From positions 682,001 to 746,000 of the forward strand of contig NZ_CP119758.1 in NCBI RefSeq assembly GCF_029323795.1: 64,000 bases of DNA. The letters run 5' to 3'. The DNA comes from Zobellia alginiliquefaciens. Lineage in GTDB: Bacteria > Bacteroidota > Bacteroidia > Flavobacteriales > Flavobacteriaceae. Of this stretch, positions 42,384-50,800 are shown piece after piece. The position numbers were made by a program, and so were the translations under genes. The notes beneath the pieces were generated by a model. That model did no database searches, was not told the origin of the DNA, and saw only the letters and a list, made by a program, of their open reading frames with translations. Within the stretch, counting starts at the first letter, position 1. Every line of letters begins with the position of its first letter.

Positions 42384-42830
42384 TTAAAAGGTATCCTTAC
42401 CTATGGGAGCACTAGATACCACATTAGAAAGTATAATATGCGTGCGTGTCTCCCCATACTGAATAAGTTTATCTATAAACCGCTCTAAATGGAACTGATC
42501 CCTTAAAACTACTTCCATAACAATATTCTCATTTCCGGTAATCCGATAACAGTTCACCACCTCCTTATACGTTTTTACGGTCTCCAAAAAAGGTTTTAAT
42601 TTCCCCATAAAAGCTCGTAAGGTTATGATGGCTTTAAGATGATGACCTGTTTTCGCGTGCGAGACTTTAGTTATGTATCCTTCTATAATTCCCAGGTCCT
42701 CCATCTTCTTTATACGCTCCGCCACAGCAGGTGCCGTAAGCCCTACTTGCCTACCAATATCCGCAAAGGTTTCACGTGCATTTGCCTGAAGCCTTTTCAG
42801 TATTTTCCAGTTCAAATCATCTATATTCAT
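42384..42830 (-). CDS. Lrp/AsnC family transcriptional regulator
   Basis: The 148 residues have an N-terminal winged HTH (about 1-60, DLNWKILKRLQANARETFAD and VGLTAPAVAERIKKMEDLGI) and a C-terminal RAM ligand-binding domain (about 66-140, VVNCYRITGNENIVMEVVLR). Lrp-like proteins answer to amino acids and often control amino-acid transport or synthesis. The gene is divergent from the four-helix gene, so it may also regulate that one or itself. It is the only DNA-binding regulator in the middle of this window. Confidence 0.95.
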   Translation of the reverse strand: MNIDDLNWKILKRLQANARETFADIGRQVGLTAPAVAERIKKMEDLGIIEGYITKVSHAKTGHHLKAIITLRAFMGKLKPFLETVKTYKEVVNCYRITGNENIVMEVVLRDQFHLERFIDKLIQYGETRTHIILSNVVSSAPIGKDTF

Positions 42831-42956
42831 TTTCGAGCCTTAATTTCAAAATTACCTTAATATCCAAAGCTAAATTACAAAATAGCTTTTGATTCTAAAG
42901 ACAAAACTTAAAAACTGGCCGTAACTTTATTAATCCTAATTGCTAGTGAAAGAAAA

Positions 42957-43370
42957 ATGTCTTACAAGAACCTTCGTACCTTACCGGTCTATAAAAAAGC
43001 CTTAGAGCTTTGCCATATGAGCAGAGAAATTGCGTCGTACGTTTCCTTAAACAAAGACCTTTTAAAACTCTACCAATCTAATAGCCATAGAGATAGCATT
43101 GCTAACTCCTTGTTAACGGATGCAATACTTATTCCCAAGAAAATTGCTTCTGCAGAAATCAGTGGCTGCCATATAGAACGGATGAAAAGCGCTAGCTTCA
43201 TTAATATAATGATACGCAACATCAACTCCTATTGTAATGGCCTGGAAAATGACGGCGTAAAAGAAAAAGAATATTTAAACCTCTTAAGAACAGAAATAAA
43301 AAGCTTTAGGCGTTCTTTCAAAAAGTGGCGCAGTTCTTTTCCTGACGGTGGAGCCAATTATTTTAATTAA
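42957..43370 (+). CDS. Four-helix-bundle protein (23S rRNA IVP-like), tentative
   Basis: The 137-residue, mostly helical protein opens with LRTLPVYKKALELCHMSREI, close to the FxxLxVYxKAxxL opening of the four-helix/IVP family. The middle (SNSHRDSIANSLLTDAILIP) and the end (LRTEIKSFRRSFKKWRSSFP) are basic. IVP-type proteins are often encoded in intervening sequences of 23S rRNA genes, but many stand alone with no known function. Divergent from the Lrp gene; a TAACTTTA box lies about 40 bp before the start. Confidence 0.72.
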   Translation: MSYKNLRTLPVYKKALELCHMSREIASYVSLNKDLLKLYQSNSHRDSIANSLLTDAILIPKKIASAEISGCHIERMKSASFINIMIRNINSYCNGLENDGVKEKEYLNLLRTEIKSFRRSFKKWRSSFPDGGANYFN

Positions 43371-43432
43371 ACTTCTTTTCCTTCAATTTGTTTTAAAATT
43401 TAGGTTATACTAAAATTGTTAGTTTAAAGTTC

Positions 43433-43440
43433 TAATTTTG
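43433..43440 (+). promoter_or_regulatory. Minus-7 box of purU
   Basis: TAATTTTG is a perfect TAnnTTTG. The TTG opening the longest frame (43438-43440) lies inside it, so translation starts downstream. Confidence 0.6.
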
Positions 43441-43458
43441 GATTTTAAATTATCGATT

Positions 43459-44310
43459 TTGAAAACAACAATTCTTATTCATTGCCCCGATCAAGCGGGA
43501 ATCATAAGTGTTACCACTAACTTTATACACCAACATAAAGGGAATATCGTTTACCTAGACCAACATGTTGATAAAGAAACCAACGTATTTTTTATGCGAT
43601 TGGACAGTGATTTTGAAAACCCCACTTTTTCTACCGACAGCTTTAAACAAGAATTTCAACTGGAACTGGCCGATAGATACCACATGCAATGGAGCATGCA
43701 TGAGGCAGGTATAAAACCCAAAATGGCTTTATTCGTATCTAAATACAATCACTGTCTTTACGATATTTTAAGTCGGTTTAACTCAAATGAACTTGAAGTT
43801 GAAATTCCGTTCATTATTAGCAACCACCCCGATCTTAAACTCATTGCCGATCAGTTTAACATTCCGTATTACCACATTCCCGTAACCAAGGATACTAAAG
43901 CTGAAGCCGAATCAAAACAACTAGAACTTTTAAAAGAATACAATGTTGATTTTATTGTTTTAGCCAGATATATGCAGATTGTCAGTCCTAAAATAATAAG
44001 CAACTTTCCTAATCGCATTATCAACATTCATCACTCATTCTTACCTGCATTTGCTGGTGCCAAACCGTACCACGCAGCGTATAAACGCGGAGTTAAGATT
44101 ATAGGTGCCACCAGTCATTATGTTACCGAAGAATTAGATGCAGGTCCTATTATAGAGCAAGATGTTACCACTGTAACCCATGCGCACAGTATCAAAGACT
44201 TTATTGCTAAAGGTCGTGATCTAGAAAAAATAGTATTGTCAAGAGCTATAAAACTTCATATCCTTAGAAAGACCATGGTTTACAACAATAAGACCGTGAT
44301 TTTTTCGTAA
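43459..44310 (+). CDS. purU: Formyltetrahydrofolate deformylase PurU, TTG start
   Basis: Hydrolyses 10-formyl-THF to formate and THF, balancing the one-carbon pool and feeding formate to purine synthesis. The ACT domain comes first (TTILIHCPDQAGIISVTTNF), followed by the formyltransferase-like domain (FVSKYNHCLYDILSRFNS, FIISNHPDLK, YMQIVSPKII, INIHHSFLPAFAGAKPYHAA with catalytic His, ATSHYVTEELDAGPII with Asp). Starting at TTG 43459 gives 283 residues beginning MKTTILIHC, the family N-terminus. The promoter at 43433-43440 rules out the earlier TTG at 43438. Confidence 0.93.
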   Translation: MKTTILIHCPDQAGIISVTTNFIHQHKGNIVYLDQHVDKETNVFFMRLDSDFENPTFSTDSFKQEFQLELADRYHMQWSMHEAGIKPKMALFVSKYNHCLYDILSRFNSNELEVEIPFIISNHPDLKLIADQFNIPYYHIPVTKDTKAEAESKQLELLKEYNVDFIVLARYMQIVSPKIISNFPNRIINIHHSFLPAFAGAKPYHAAYKRGVKIIGATSHYVTEELDAGPIIEQDVTTVTHAHSIKDFIAKGRDLEKIVLSRAIKLHILRKTMVYNNKTVIFS

Positions 44311-44412
44311 TATATATTTAAAGCGAATTCCTATAGTATTATAACCATTAACTACAAATTATTGAGTAAGGTATCCCCATATCTTTCATGATACAAACCC
44401 TAAAACAAGACT

Positions 44413-45117
44413 ATGAAAAAACTTATCATATTATTTTTCGCATTGAGCCTAACGTCATGCCACGAACTTCAACAGGTCGTTAACCAGTTACCGCAGGGCG
44501 AAGCAGGACTAGGCAATGACCAAATTGCCGCCGGATTAAGACAGGCCCTGGACAAGGGTATTCAAAGCCAAGTGAGCAAACTTACTCAAGAAGATGGATT
44601 CTTAAAGAACGAAGCCGTAAAAATATTACTGCCAGAGGAGCTGCAAAAAGTAGATAAAACCCTTAGAGACATAGGTCTTGGCAGCCTAGCCGATGAAGGT
44701 CTTAAAGTTTTAAACCGAGCTGCAGAAGATGCCGTAGGCGAAGCCACCCCTATTTTTGTTGATGCTGTAAAAGGTATCACTTTTAGCGATGCCAAGAACA
44801 TTTTACTAGGTAGCGATAATGCAGCTACACAATATTTAACCTCAGCTACCCAAACACAACTTTACGCAAAATTCAACCCGGTAATTAAAAATTCTTTTAG
44901 CAAAGTAGGGGCTGATAAAATCTGGAGTAACCTTATTACCAAATACAACAATATACCCCTGACCAAAAAAGTAAATCCTGATTTAACGGACTATGTAACC
45001 CAAGAAGCACTTAACGGAGTTTACACTATGATCGCCGTAGAAGAAAAGGAAATAAGAAACAATACCGCATCAAGAACAACAGACCTTTTAAAGCGTGTTT
45101 TCAGCCTGCAAGATTAA
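44413..45117 (+). CDS. DUF4197 domain lipoprotein
   Basis: The 234 residues begin with a lipoprotein signal (MKKLIILFFALSLTSC, lipobox LTSC). The rest is the DUF4197 domain, with QIAAGLRQALDKGIQSQVSK, the central LGSDNAATQYLTSATQTQLY and the C-terminal EALNGVYTMIAVEEKEIRNN. The domain is helical and found in many proteobacteria and Bacteroidetes without known function. A hairpin terminator lies 164 bp after the stop. Confidence 0.92.
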   Translation: MKKLIILFFALSLTSCHELQQVVNQLPQGEAGLGNDQIAAGLRQALDKGIQSQVSKLTQEDGFLKNEAVKILLPEELQKVDKTLRDIGLGSLADEGLKVLNRAAEDAVGEATPIFVDAVKGITFSDAKNILLGSDNAATQYLTSATQTQLYAKFNPVIKNSFSKVGADKIWSNLITKYNNIPLTKKVNPDLTDYVTQEALNGVYTMIAVEEKEIRNNTASRTTDLLKRVFSLQD

Positions 45118-45244
45118 AAATAAATTTTTACCACAAACCTTACAATAACTTGAAAATTAACCCGTTAAACTCATAAGTAGTCTTCATAAACTACGAATCT
45201 CTAAGACCTTGTTGATTGTTAAAAATTAGAGATTATGACACTGA

Positions 45245-45274
45245 ATTTTTTGAGTTAGTAATTTTTGAGTTAGT
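45245..45274 (+). repeat. Tandem direct repeat of a 14-15-nt unit
   Basis: A-T6-GAGTTAGT (45245-45259) and A-T5-GAGTTAGT (45261-45274) are adjacent direct repeats just before a terminator. They lie in the 264-bp gap after the DUF4197 gene and could belong to its 3' untranslated region or to a short RNA. Confidence 0.5.
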
Positions 45275-45280
45275 TAGTTT

Positions 45281-45308
45281 AAAACCGGTGGGAGCACCGG
45301 TTTTTTTT
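45281..45308 (+). terminator. Strong terminator 164 bp downstream of DUF4197
   Basis: AAAACCGGTG and CACCGGTTTT form a perfect 10-bp stem with GGAG loop, then T-run to 45308. Its distance from the gene leaves room for a long 3' end or a separate short transcript. Confidence 0.9.
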
Positions 45309-45381
45309 GTTTTTTATTAAGGTAGAAAGGATTTAAGATCAGGAAATTTGTAGTGCTTAGTTTTAATATAGAAAGAAGTAA

Positions 45382-46170
45382 TTACCCTCTATTTACATCA
45401 GCCACAAAATCAATGACAAAACGATTAAACAATTGTGGTTGTTCTACATTAACTACATGACCGCAGTGCTCAATGGTCAACAAACTAGATTGGGCTTGCT
45501 TCTGCACCATTTTCTTAACGGACGGAAGAAAAAGATAATCCTCTCCTCCCATAACATATAAAGTTGGAATGTTGATATCTCCCGCTCTAAAAAAACGTAA
45601 CAACCTGTTGATTTGCGACCCCATCTTATACCAACGTACAAACTCTTTTTGATACATCTTTTTTGCTTCCCTCACGAAAAGCAATCTAGACTCTTTGTGA
45701 TTACCGTCCGGCATAATGGCAAAAGTAAATAGTTTGTACAACCAGATATAAGGAACTAATGACTTAAATAGACCACCAAAGCCCATTAAAATCCTAAAGC
45801 GCATATCTAACCTTATAATGGCCCCACCCAACACCATGCTTTCTACACGGCCAGGATACTGTTCCGCTAAATTTCTAATCAGTACGGTACCCAATGAAAT
45901 TCCTATAAAATGAGATTTTTGAATTTTAAGAAAATCCAATACCTCTAAGATATCTTCCGTGATATAATCAAAAGTATACTTATCATTGAAAGCATCCTTT
46001 AGACCAGGTTGGGAATCACCATGCCCTCTAAGGTCTAGAAGCAAAACGTTAAAGTGTTTTCTAAATTCCCTTAGTTGTTTGTACCAAATAGAAGAGCTGC
46101 CTCCAGCTCCATGCACAAAGGTGACCCAAGAATCCGATTCTTGATGTAAATATGTTACGTAATTCAGCAA
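45382..46170 (-). CDS. Alpha/beta hydrolase, TTG start
   Basis: The 262-residue cytoplasmic hydrolase has VTFVHGAGGSSSIWYKQLRE (oxyanion HGAGG), LLLDLRGHGDSQPG, nucleophile elbow FIGISLGTVLIRN (Ser), a late Asp in VMGGEDYLFLP and His in IEHCGHVVNVEQP. The only start codon compatible with the family N-terminus (MLNYVTYLHQ) is TTG at 46170; an in-frame TAA stands 26 codon positions further up with no ATG between. Substrate unknown (esterase or peptidase-like). Confidence 0.88.
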   Translation of the reverse strand: MLNYVTYLHQESDSWVTFVHGAGGSSSIWYKQLREFRKHFNVLLLDLRGHGDSQPGLKDAFNDKYTFDYITEDILEVLDFLKIQKSHFIGISLGTVLIRNLAEQYPGRVESMVLGGAIIRLDMRFRILMGFGGLFKSLVPYIWLYKLFTFAIMPDGNHKESRLLFVREAKKMYQKEFVRWYKMGSQINRLLRFFRAGDINIPTLYVMGGEDYLFLPSVKKMVQKQAQSSLLTIEHCGHVVNVEQPQLFNRFVIDFVADVNRG

Positions 46171-46553
46171 AGTGTTCTCTCTTTTTTCCCATTACGGAAT
46201 CTTGCAATGTATTAAATCTTTTGATCCATTTTTAGTTTGAGCAAAAAATAAAATCCACAGCTACCTATTAAAATGAAAAATTTAAGAAAAACTATAAAAA
46301 ACTAAGAATCTGATTTCCAAACCCATACACTCTCCCAGAAAGATTGTTAATATCTTATCGTTTTAACAAAATAGATTTAACAAAACCGCAAGAAAAAAAG
46401 AGTTATTAACAACTAGCAAAAGAGATCCGCAAGCATTCTATTTATGAATTGTTAATAAATCATCAATTCATCTTAATTTTTGCCATGTACAGCGATAATC
46501 GAGATCCAAAGCGAATTTCTGTCCGTATATTTGTAATAAAGCATTTTAAGACT
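46171..46553. other. Intergenic region between the hydrolase and the 65-residue gene
   Basis: About 380 bp of AT-rich DNA with no convincing larger gene. It holds the leader of the minus-strand hydrolase and, at 46526-46533, the promoter of the small plus-strand gene. A longer frame to 46449 in the small gene is not used if that promoter is right. Confidence 0.55.
46526..46533 (+). promoter_or_regulatory. Minus-7 box of the 65-residue gene
   Basis: TATATTTG is a perfect TAnnTTTG, 20 bp before the ATG at 46554, and supports that start over the upstream ones. Confidence 0.6.
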
Positions 46554-46751
46554 ATGGAAAATCAATATTGCAGGGTAGGAACAGTTACCTCGATTACTTC
46601 AAACAGAAACGCGATATCACTTTTAGAGCACCAATATCAAACTTTCTTAGGGAAAGCTAACGATATGAAATATGCCGATACTAAGTTGGTAGAATTTTTT
46701 GAGCAAAAGGCTGAGAAGATTCAGAGAGTTTTGGAAAATATGATAAAGTAA
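46554..46751 (+). CDS. Small soluble protein of unknown function
   Basis: Starting at the ATG at 46554 gives 65 residues: MENQYCRVGTVTSITSNRNA followed by a helical, charged half (HQYQTFLGKANDMKYADTKL, FFEQKAEKIQRVLENMI). No signal peptide and no membrane segment. The longer ORF adds 35 residues that would be read upstream of the promoter. I do not recognise the family. It ends 12 bp from the convergent pyrF. Confidence 0.65.
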   Translation: MENQYCRVGTVTSITSNRNAISLLEHQYQTFLGKANDMKYADTKLVEFFEQKAEKIQRVLENMIK

Positions 46752-46763
46752 TTTCTTCGAAAA

Positions 46764-47573
46764 CTATAAAAGTTCGGCCATTTGACGTTGTAGCTCTATC
46801 GCCTTGTGCCTTGCTGCGTCCGCAAAGTCCGAACCGGTCGAGGCATATATGATACCTCGTGATGAATTTACCAGAAGACCTACGTTTTCGCTCATTCCAT
46901 TTTCGCAGACCTCTTTAAGACTTCCCCCTTGCGCGCCAACTCCCGGCACCAGCAAAAAGCTTTTAGGAATAATTTTTCGGATATCTTTTAAATATTCCGC
47001 TTTTGTTGCGCCTACTACGTACATTAAATTTTCAGAGTTCTTATAAGTTTTGGAAGTCTCCAAAACTATTTTATACAACTCCTTACCCTCTATCAACTTT
47101 GTCTGATAATCAAAGGCACCAACATTTGATGTTAATGCCAAGAGTATTGTATACTTATTTTCAAAGGCCAAAAATGGCTCAACCGAATCTTTCCCCATGT
47201 ACGGAGCAATTGTAACAGAGTCAAACTCCATATCTTCAAAGAACGCCTTTGCGTAACGCGTAGAGGTATTTCCTATATCCCCACGTTTGGCATCTGCAAT
47301 GGTAAAAATCTCTGGATAATTACTATTGATATACTTAATGGTCTTATCTAGTGATTGCCATCCTTCAATACCATATGCTTCGTAAAAAGCGATATTAGGC
47401 TTATAAGACACACAAACATCGTGCGTAGCATCAATAATTGCTTTATTAAAGGCGAATATTGGGTCTTCTTCGGATAACAAATGAGGTGGAATTTTTTCCA
47501 AATCGGTGTCAAGACCGATGCATAGAAATGATTTTTTCTTTCTGATTTGGGCAACAAGTTGTTCAGTGGTCAT
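46764..47573 (-). CDS. pyrF: Orotidine-5'-phosphate decarboxylase
   Basis: Last step of de novo UMP synthesis. The 269 residues form the longer PyrF type found in Bacteroidetes and Mycobacteria: [17 protein letters not shown], the catalytic Lys-Asp network in [38 protein letters not shown] and [19 protein letters not shown]. It lies 49 bp after prfA on the same strand and is probably co-transcribed with it. Confidence 0.97.
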   Translation of the reverse strand: MTTEQLVAQIRKKKSFLCIGLDTDLEKIPPHLLSEEDPIFAFNKAIIDATHDVCVSYKPNIAFYEAYGIEGWQSLDKTIKYINSNYPEIFTIADAKRGDIGNTSTRYAKAFFEDMEFDSVTIAPYMGKDSVEPFLAFENKYTILLALTSNVGAFDYQTKLIEGKELYKIVLETSKTYKNSENLMYVVGATKAEYLKDIRKIIPKSFLLVPGVGAQGGSLKEVCENGMSENVGLLVNSSRGIIYASTGSDFADAARHKAIELQRQMAELL

Positions 47574-47622
47574 AGAGGCGCTACGGCTATAATGTTATGT
47601 TTCTGAAAAAAAAGATAGTACG

Positions 47623-48699
47623 TTAAAAAATTTCGGATGCTTCTTTCAATTTTTCGGTGTTTTCTACAAAGCTCAACTCATCAATGATTTTCTGAATATC
47701 ACCATCAATAATATTTTGCAAATCGTAAAGCGTTAATCCAATACGGTGATCGGTAACACGACCTTGCGGATAATTGTACGTTCTAATTTTTGCTGAACGG
47801 TCTCCACTACTTACCTGAGAATTACGTTTTGCCGCATCTTCTTCTTGCTTTTTTGCAAGTTCTAGATCATACAATCTTGAACGCAGTACCCTAAACGCTT
47901 TATCCTTATTCTTATGCTGGGATTTTTGATCTTGACATTGCGCCACCAACCCAGTAGGAATGTGAGTTAAACGTACCGCTGAATAGGTAGTGTTTACCGA
48001 CTGCCCCCCTGGTCCCGAAGAACAGAAAAAATCTATTCGGACATCTTTCGGGTCTATTTGAACATCAAAATCTTCGGCCTCAGGAAGCACCATTACCGTT
48101 GAGGCACTAGTATGAACCCTACCCTGGGTTTCTGTCTGCGGTACGCGTTGCACACGGTGTACACCAGCCTCAAATTTTAGCGTTCCGTATACATCCTTAC
48201 CGGTAACTTCAAACTGGATTTCTTTATAACCTCCACTCGTACCTTCACTCAAATCGATTACATTGGTTTTCCAACCTTTGCTTTCACAATACTTGGTATA
48301 CATGCGGAACAAGTCTCCTGCAAATATACTTGCCTCGTCCCCACCCGTTCCGGCCCTGATCTCAACAACCACATCTTTAGCGTCTTCAGGGTCTTTAGGT
48401 ATAAGCATTAACTTTATCTCCTCTTCTAGCTGCGGAAGGTTCGCTTTAGCCTCTTCCAACTGCATTTTGGCCATTTCCACCATCTCGGCATCACTACCGT
48501 CCGCTATAATTTCTTCAGCCTCTTGAATGTTATCCATAAGCTCAACGTAAACATCACGTTTAGCCACAAGCTCTTTTAAATCTGAATATTCTTTGGTTAA
48601 TCCTACATAGCGCTTCTGGTCCGAAATAATATCCGGCTGAATAATAAGGTCAGAAACCTCATCAAAACGCTGCTTTACTATATTAAGTTTATCTATCAT
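47623..48699 (-). CDS. prfA: Peptide chain release factor 1
   Basis: Recognises UAA and UAG stop codons. The 358 residues show the GGQ peptidyl-hydrolysis motif in [20 protein letters not shown], the codon-recognition domain ([20 protein letters not shown]), and the C-terminal [20 protein letters not shown] and [20 protein letters not shown]. Length and order are standard. No frameshift signal was seen, as expected for RF1. Upstream lies a short palindrome (48707-48720) in the leader. Operon partner pyrF. Confidence 0.97.
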   Translation of the reverse strand: MIDKLNIVKQRFDEVSDLIIQPDIISDQKRYVGLTKEYSDLKELVAKRDVYVELMDNIQEAEEIIADGSDAEMVEMAKMQLEEAKANLPQLEEEIKLMLIPKDPEDAKDVVVEIRAGTGGDEASIFAGDLFRMYTKYCESKGWKTNVIDLSEGTSGGYKEIQFEVTGKDVYGTLKFEAGVHRVQRVPQTETQGRVHTSASTVMVLPEAEDFDVQIDPKDVRIDFFCSSGPGGQSVNTTYSAVRLTHIPTGLVAQCQDQKSQHKNKDKAFRVLRSRLYDLELAKKQEEDAAKRNSQVSSGDRSAKIRTYNYPQGRVTDHRIGLTLYDLQNIIDGDIQKIIDELSFVENTEKLKEASEIF

Positions 48700-48706
48700 T
48701 ATCTTA

Positions 48707-48720
48707 CATCACTTGTGATG
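48707..48720. repeat. Palindrome in the prfA leader
   Basis: CATCAC-TT-GTGATG is a perfect 6-bp dyad 8 bp upstream of the prfA start. It could be a small operator or a leader hairpin near the ribosome site. Confidence 0.4.
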
Positions 48721-48842
48721 CGAATTTACGACAAATTTGTACATTTATTGATATTCGTTCATTTTGATGAAAAGCTTACTTAACCCAATCATGAATCACT
48801 TTACTTCTGTTTCGGAAATTTACGCGTAGGAAGCAATCACCT

Positions 48843-49838
48843 TCAAGGTTTTTCATTTAACAGAATGCCACTACTTTTATACACTCGGTTAGAAGAATCC
48901 ACCAAAATAACCTCGGTTCCACCCAATTGGTTTATTAGAGCGAGTCCATCTTCCTTACCCATTATATAAACTGCCGTGGCCAAGGCATCACACAGTTCTG
49001 CGCTTTTTGCAAAAATTGAAACACTGTTTACTCCTGTGGAAGGATAGCCGGTTCTTGGATCCAAAATATGAGAATATTTAACGCCCTTAAAAATGACATA
49101 TTTCTCAGAATTTCCAGATGTGGCCACCGAAGATTCAACAATTGGTAGCCAAGAAAAAATCTTTTCATCGCTCAAGGGATTCGCTATTCCGATCAACCAC
49201 TTTTCCCCAGTTGCTTTCGTTCCCCATGTAGTAAGGTCTCCGGCCGCATTAATTATACCACCAAGCACCTGTTTTGATACCAAAAGCTCCTTAGCCTTAT
49301 CCGCTGCATATCCTTTACCTATGGCCCCAAAAGATATTCTCATCCCCTTTTGGCTTAGATAGACGGTTTTCTCAAACGGATTCAAAATTATGTTTTCGTA
49401 ACCTACATTTTTAACGGACTCACTTATTTCCTCAGGTGTGGGAATTTGAGCCATAGAACCATCAAAAGCCCAAATATTATCCATGGAAGCAAAAGAAATA
49501 TCAAAAGCACCATCTGTGATTTCAGAAATCTGTTTTGCTCTTTCTATCAGCATAAACAATTCTTGACTCACTTTTACCGGCTTTACACCGGCATTTAAAT
49601 TTATCAATGAAGTTTCCGATTCCGGATTCCATGCCGAAATCATATTTTCGATTCTCTGAATCTCTGCTGTAGCTTCTTCAATATTTATATACCCTATGTC
49701 CTCATTACTAGAAACCACTGTAATATCAAACCGTGTTCCCATAAGTTCCATGGCCTTATGGACGGTTACGAGTTTCTTTTCCTGGGCAAAACCACTGGTA
49801 AAGAACATAAAAGCGAGTATGTAAAATACCGTTCTCAC
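48843..49838 (-). CDS. FAD:protein FMN transferase (ApbE family)
   Basis: The 331-residue enzyme has a signal peptide (MRTVFYILAFMFFTSGFAQ) and acts outside the cytoplasm, attaching FMN to Thr/Ser of envelope flavoproteins such as NqrB/C or RnfG. LMGTRFDITVV, MISAWNPESETSLINLNAGV, FGAIGKGYAADKAKELLVSK, GGIINAAGDLTTWGTKATGE and HILDPRTGYPSTGVNSVSIF are family blocks including the metal-binding Asp/Thr region. It overlaps the thioredoxin gene by 4 bp. Target flavoprotein is not in the window. Confidence 0.95.
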   Translation of the reverse strand: MRTVFYILAFMFFTSGFAQEKKLVTVHKAMELMGTRFDITVVSSNEDIGYINIEEATAEIQRIENMISAWNPESETSLINLNAGVKPVKVSQELFMLIERAKQISEITDGAFDISFASMDNIWAFDGSMAQIPTPEEISESVKNVGYENIILNPFEKTVYLSQKGMRISFGAIGKGYAADKAKELLVSKQVLGGIINAAGDLTTWGTKATGEKWLIGIANPLSDEKIFSWLPIVESSVATSGNSEKYVIFKGVKYSHILDPRTGYPSTGVNSVSIFAKSAELCDALATAVYIMGKEDGLALINQLGGTEVILVDSSNRVYKSSGILLNEKP

Positions 49839-50269
49839 TCAAACATAGATTTTAAGTGTGTTATATATTCTGTGGGAGAAAGCTTTAAATAGCCTGTTTT
49901 TCCAATAACTTTTTCTTCTTCATTCAACAATACAACCAAAGGGAAATGTCCATTTGAATTATACCGTTCGGCCAAATTGTTATTTTGAAGAGCTAGCTCC
50001 TTATTAAGTTTATTCGCTTTTTTTCTTGGAAAATCCGCTTTATAGAGAACCAAATGGGCTTCTGCAAATTTTTTAAAATCTTCTGATTGCCATATGGTCT
50101 TATCCAACTTTATACAAGGTCCGCACCAGTCAGAACCAGCAAAAACAAGAAGAAGATTCTTGTTTTCCTTTTTTGCAAGGACAACGGCATCTTGGTAACT
50201 ATCTTCCCATTTTTGGGCGGAAAGCGACAGAGCTACCATCATGAATACCAAGAAGAAAACCTTTTTCAT
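49835..50269 (-). CDS. Periplasmic thioredoxin-fold protein with CGPC active site
   Basis: The 144-residue protein has a signal peptide (MKKVFFLVFMMVALSLSAQ) and a thioredoxin fold of the DUF255/thioredoxin_7-like type: NLLLVFAGSDWCGPCIKLDK, then LAERYNSNGHFPLVVLLNEE (cis-Pro). CGPC suggests a reductase-type redox potential. Upstream neighbour is the Rieske gene and downstream ApbE, so it may maintain cysteines of a co-expressed redox protein. Confidence 0.92.
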   Translation of the reverse strand: MKKVFFLVFMMVALSLSAQKWEDSYQDAVVLAKKENKNLLLVFAGSDWCGPCIKLDKTIWQSEDFKKFAEAHLVLYKADFPRKKANKLNKELALQNNNLAERYNSNGHFPLVVLLNEEEKVIGKTGYLKLSPTEYITHLKSMFE

Positions 50270-50297
50270 ACTATGTATTAGACAAAATCAATGCCAT

Positions 50298-50750
50298 TTA
50301 TTCAAATATGCGTAGCATATTACCGTTTAATTCGGTTTTAAAAACCTTCAAGGCCTTTGGTGCAGCGCTATCTACTTGGTTAATTGGTGTACCATTTTGC
50401 TCAAAACGTGAATTATGGACATCACAGTAAAAAATGCCCCCATTTATACTAGCAAAGCGCACTTCTTCATAACCTTGATGACTACAAACTTGACTAGCTG
50501 CAACAAATTCTCCTTCCAAATTCTTAGCTACAACGACCAAATCCTTCACTATAAACCCGCCGTTCTCTGCAAGTTTTGCATTTTCTGAAGCTTCTAAATC
50601 TAAAGTAAAATCAATTCCGGTAGGTACGGGAGTATTACCTTCACCCTCAATATTGTCCCCACTATCACTAGAACAACCATGCAAACATGGAAAAGCAAGC
50701 GCAAATGCAGCGCTGGCCCCTAAGGTTTTTAAGAAGTGTTTTCTTTCCAT
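50298..50750 (-). CDS. Rieske [2Fe-2S] envelope protein
   Basis: The ATG at 50750 gives 150 residues starting MERKHFLKTLGASAAFALAF, close to a Tat signal with Arg-Lys in place of twin Arg (ERKHFLKT), followed by lipobox-like LHGCSSDS. The Rieske cluster motifs are CSH (VAASQVCSHQGYEE region, CxH) and FYCDVHNSRFEQNG (CxxH). Arsenite oxidase-small-subunit-like and nitrite-reductase-type Rieske folds look alike here. Probably exported by Tat with its cluster and anchored by lipid. Partner redox enzyme not identified. Confidence 0.9.
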   Translation of the reverse strand: MERKHFLKTLGASAAFALAFPCLHGCSSDSGDNIEGEGNTPVPTGIDFTLDLEASENAKLAENGGFIVKDLVVVAKNLEGEFVAASQVCSHQGYEEVRFASINGGIFYCDVHNSRFEQNGTPINQVDSAAPKALKVFKTELNGNMLRIFE

Positions 50751-50800
50751 AGTACTACTGTTTACTATAAACAACGAACTATTGAAACGATTCGTATACC

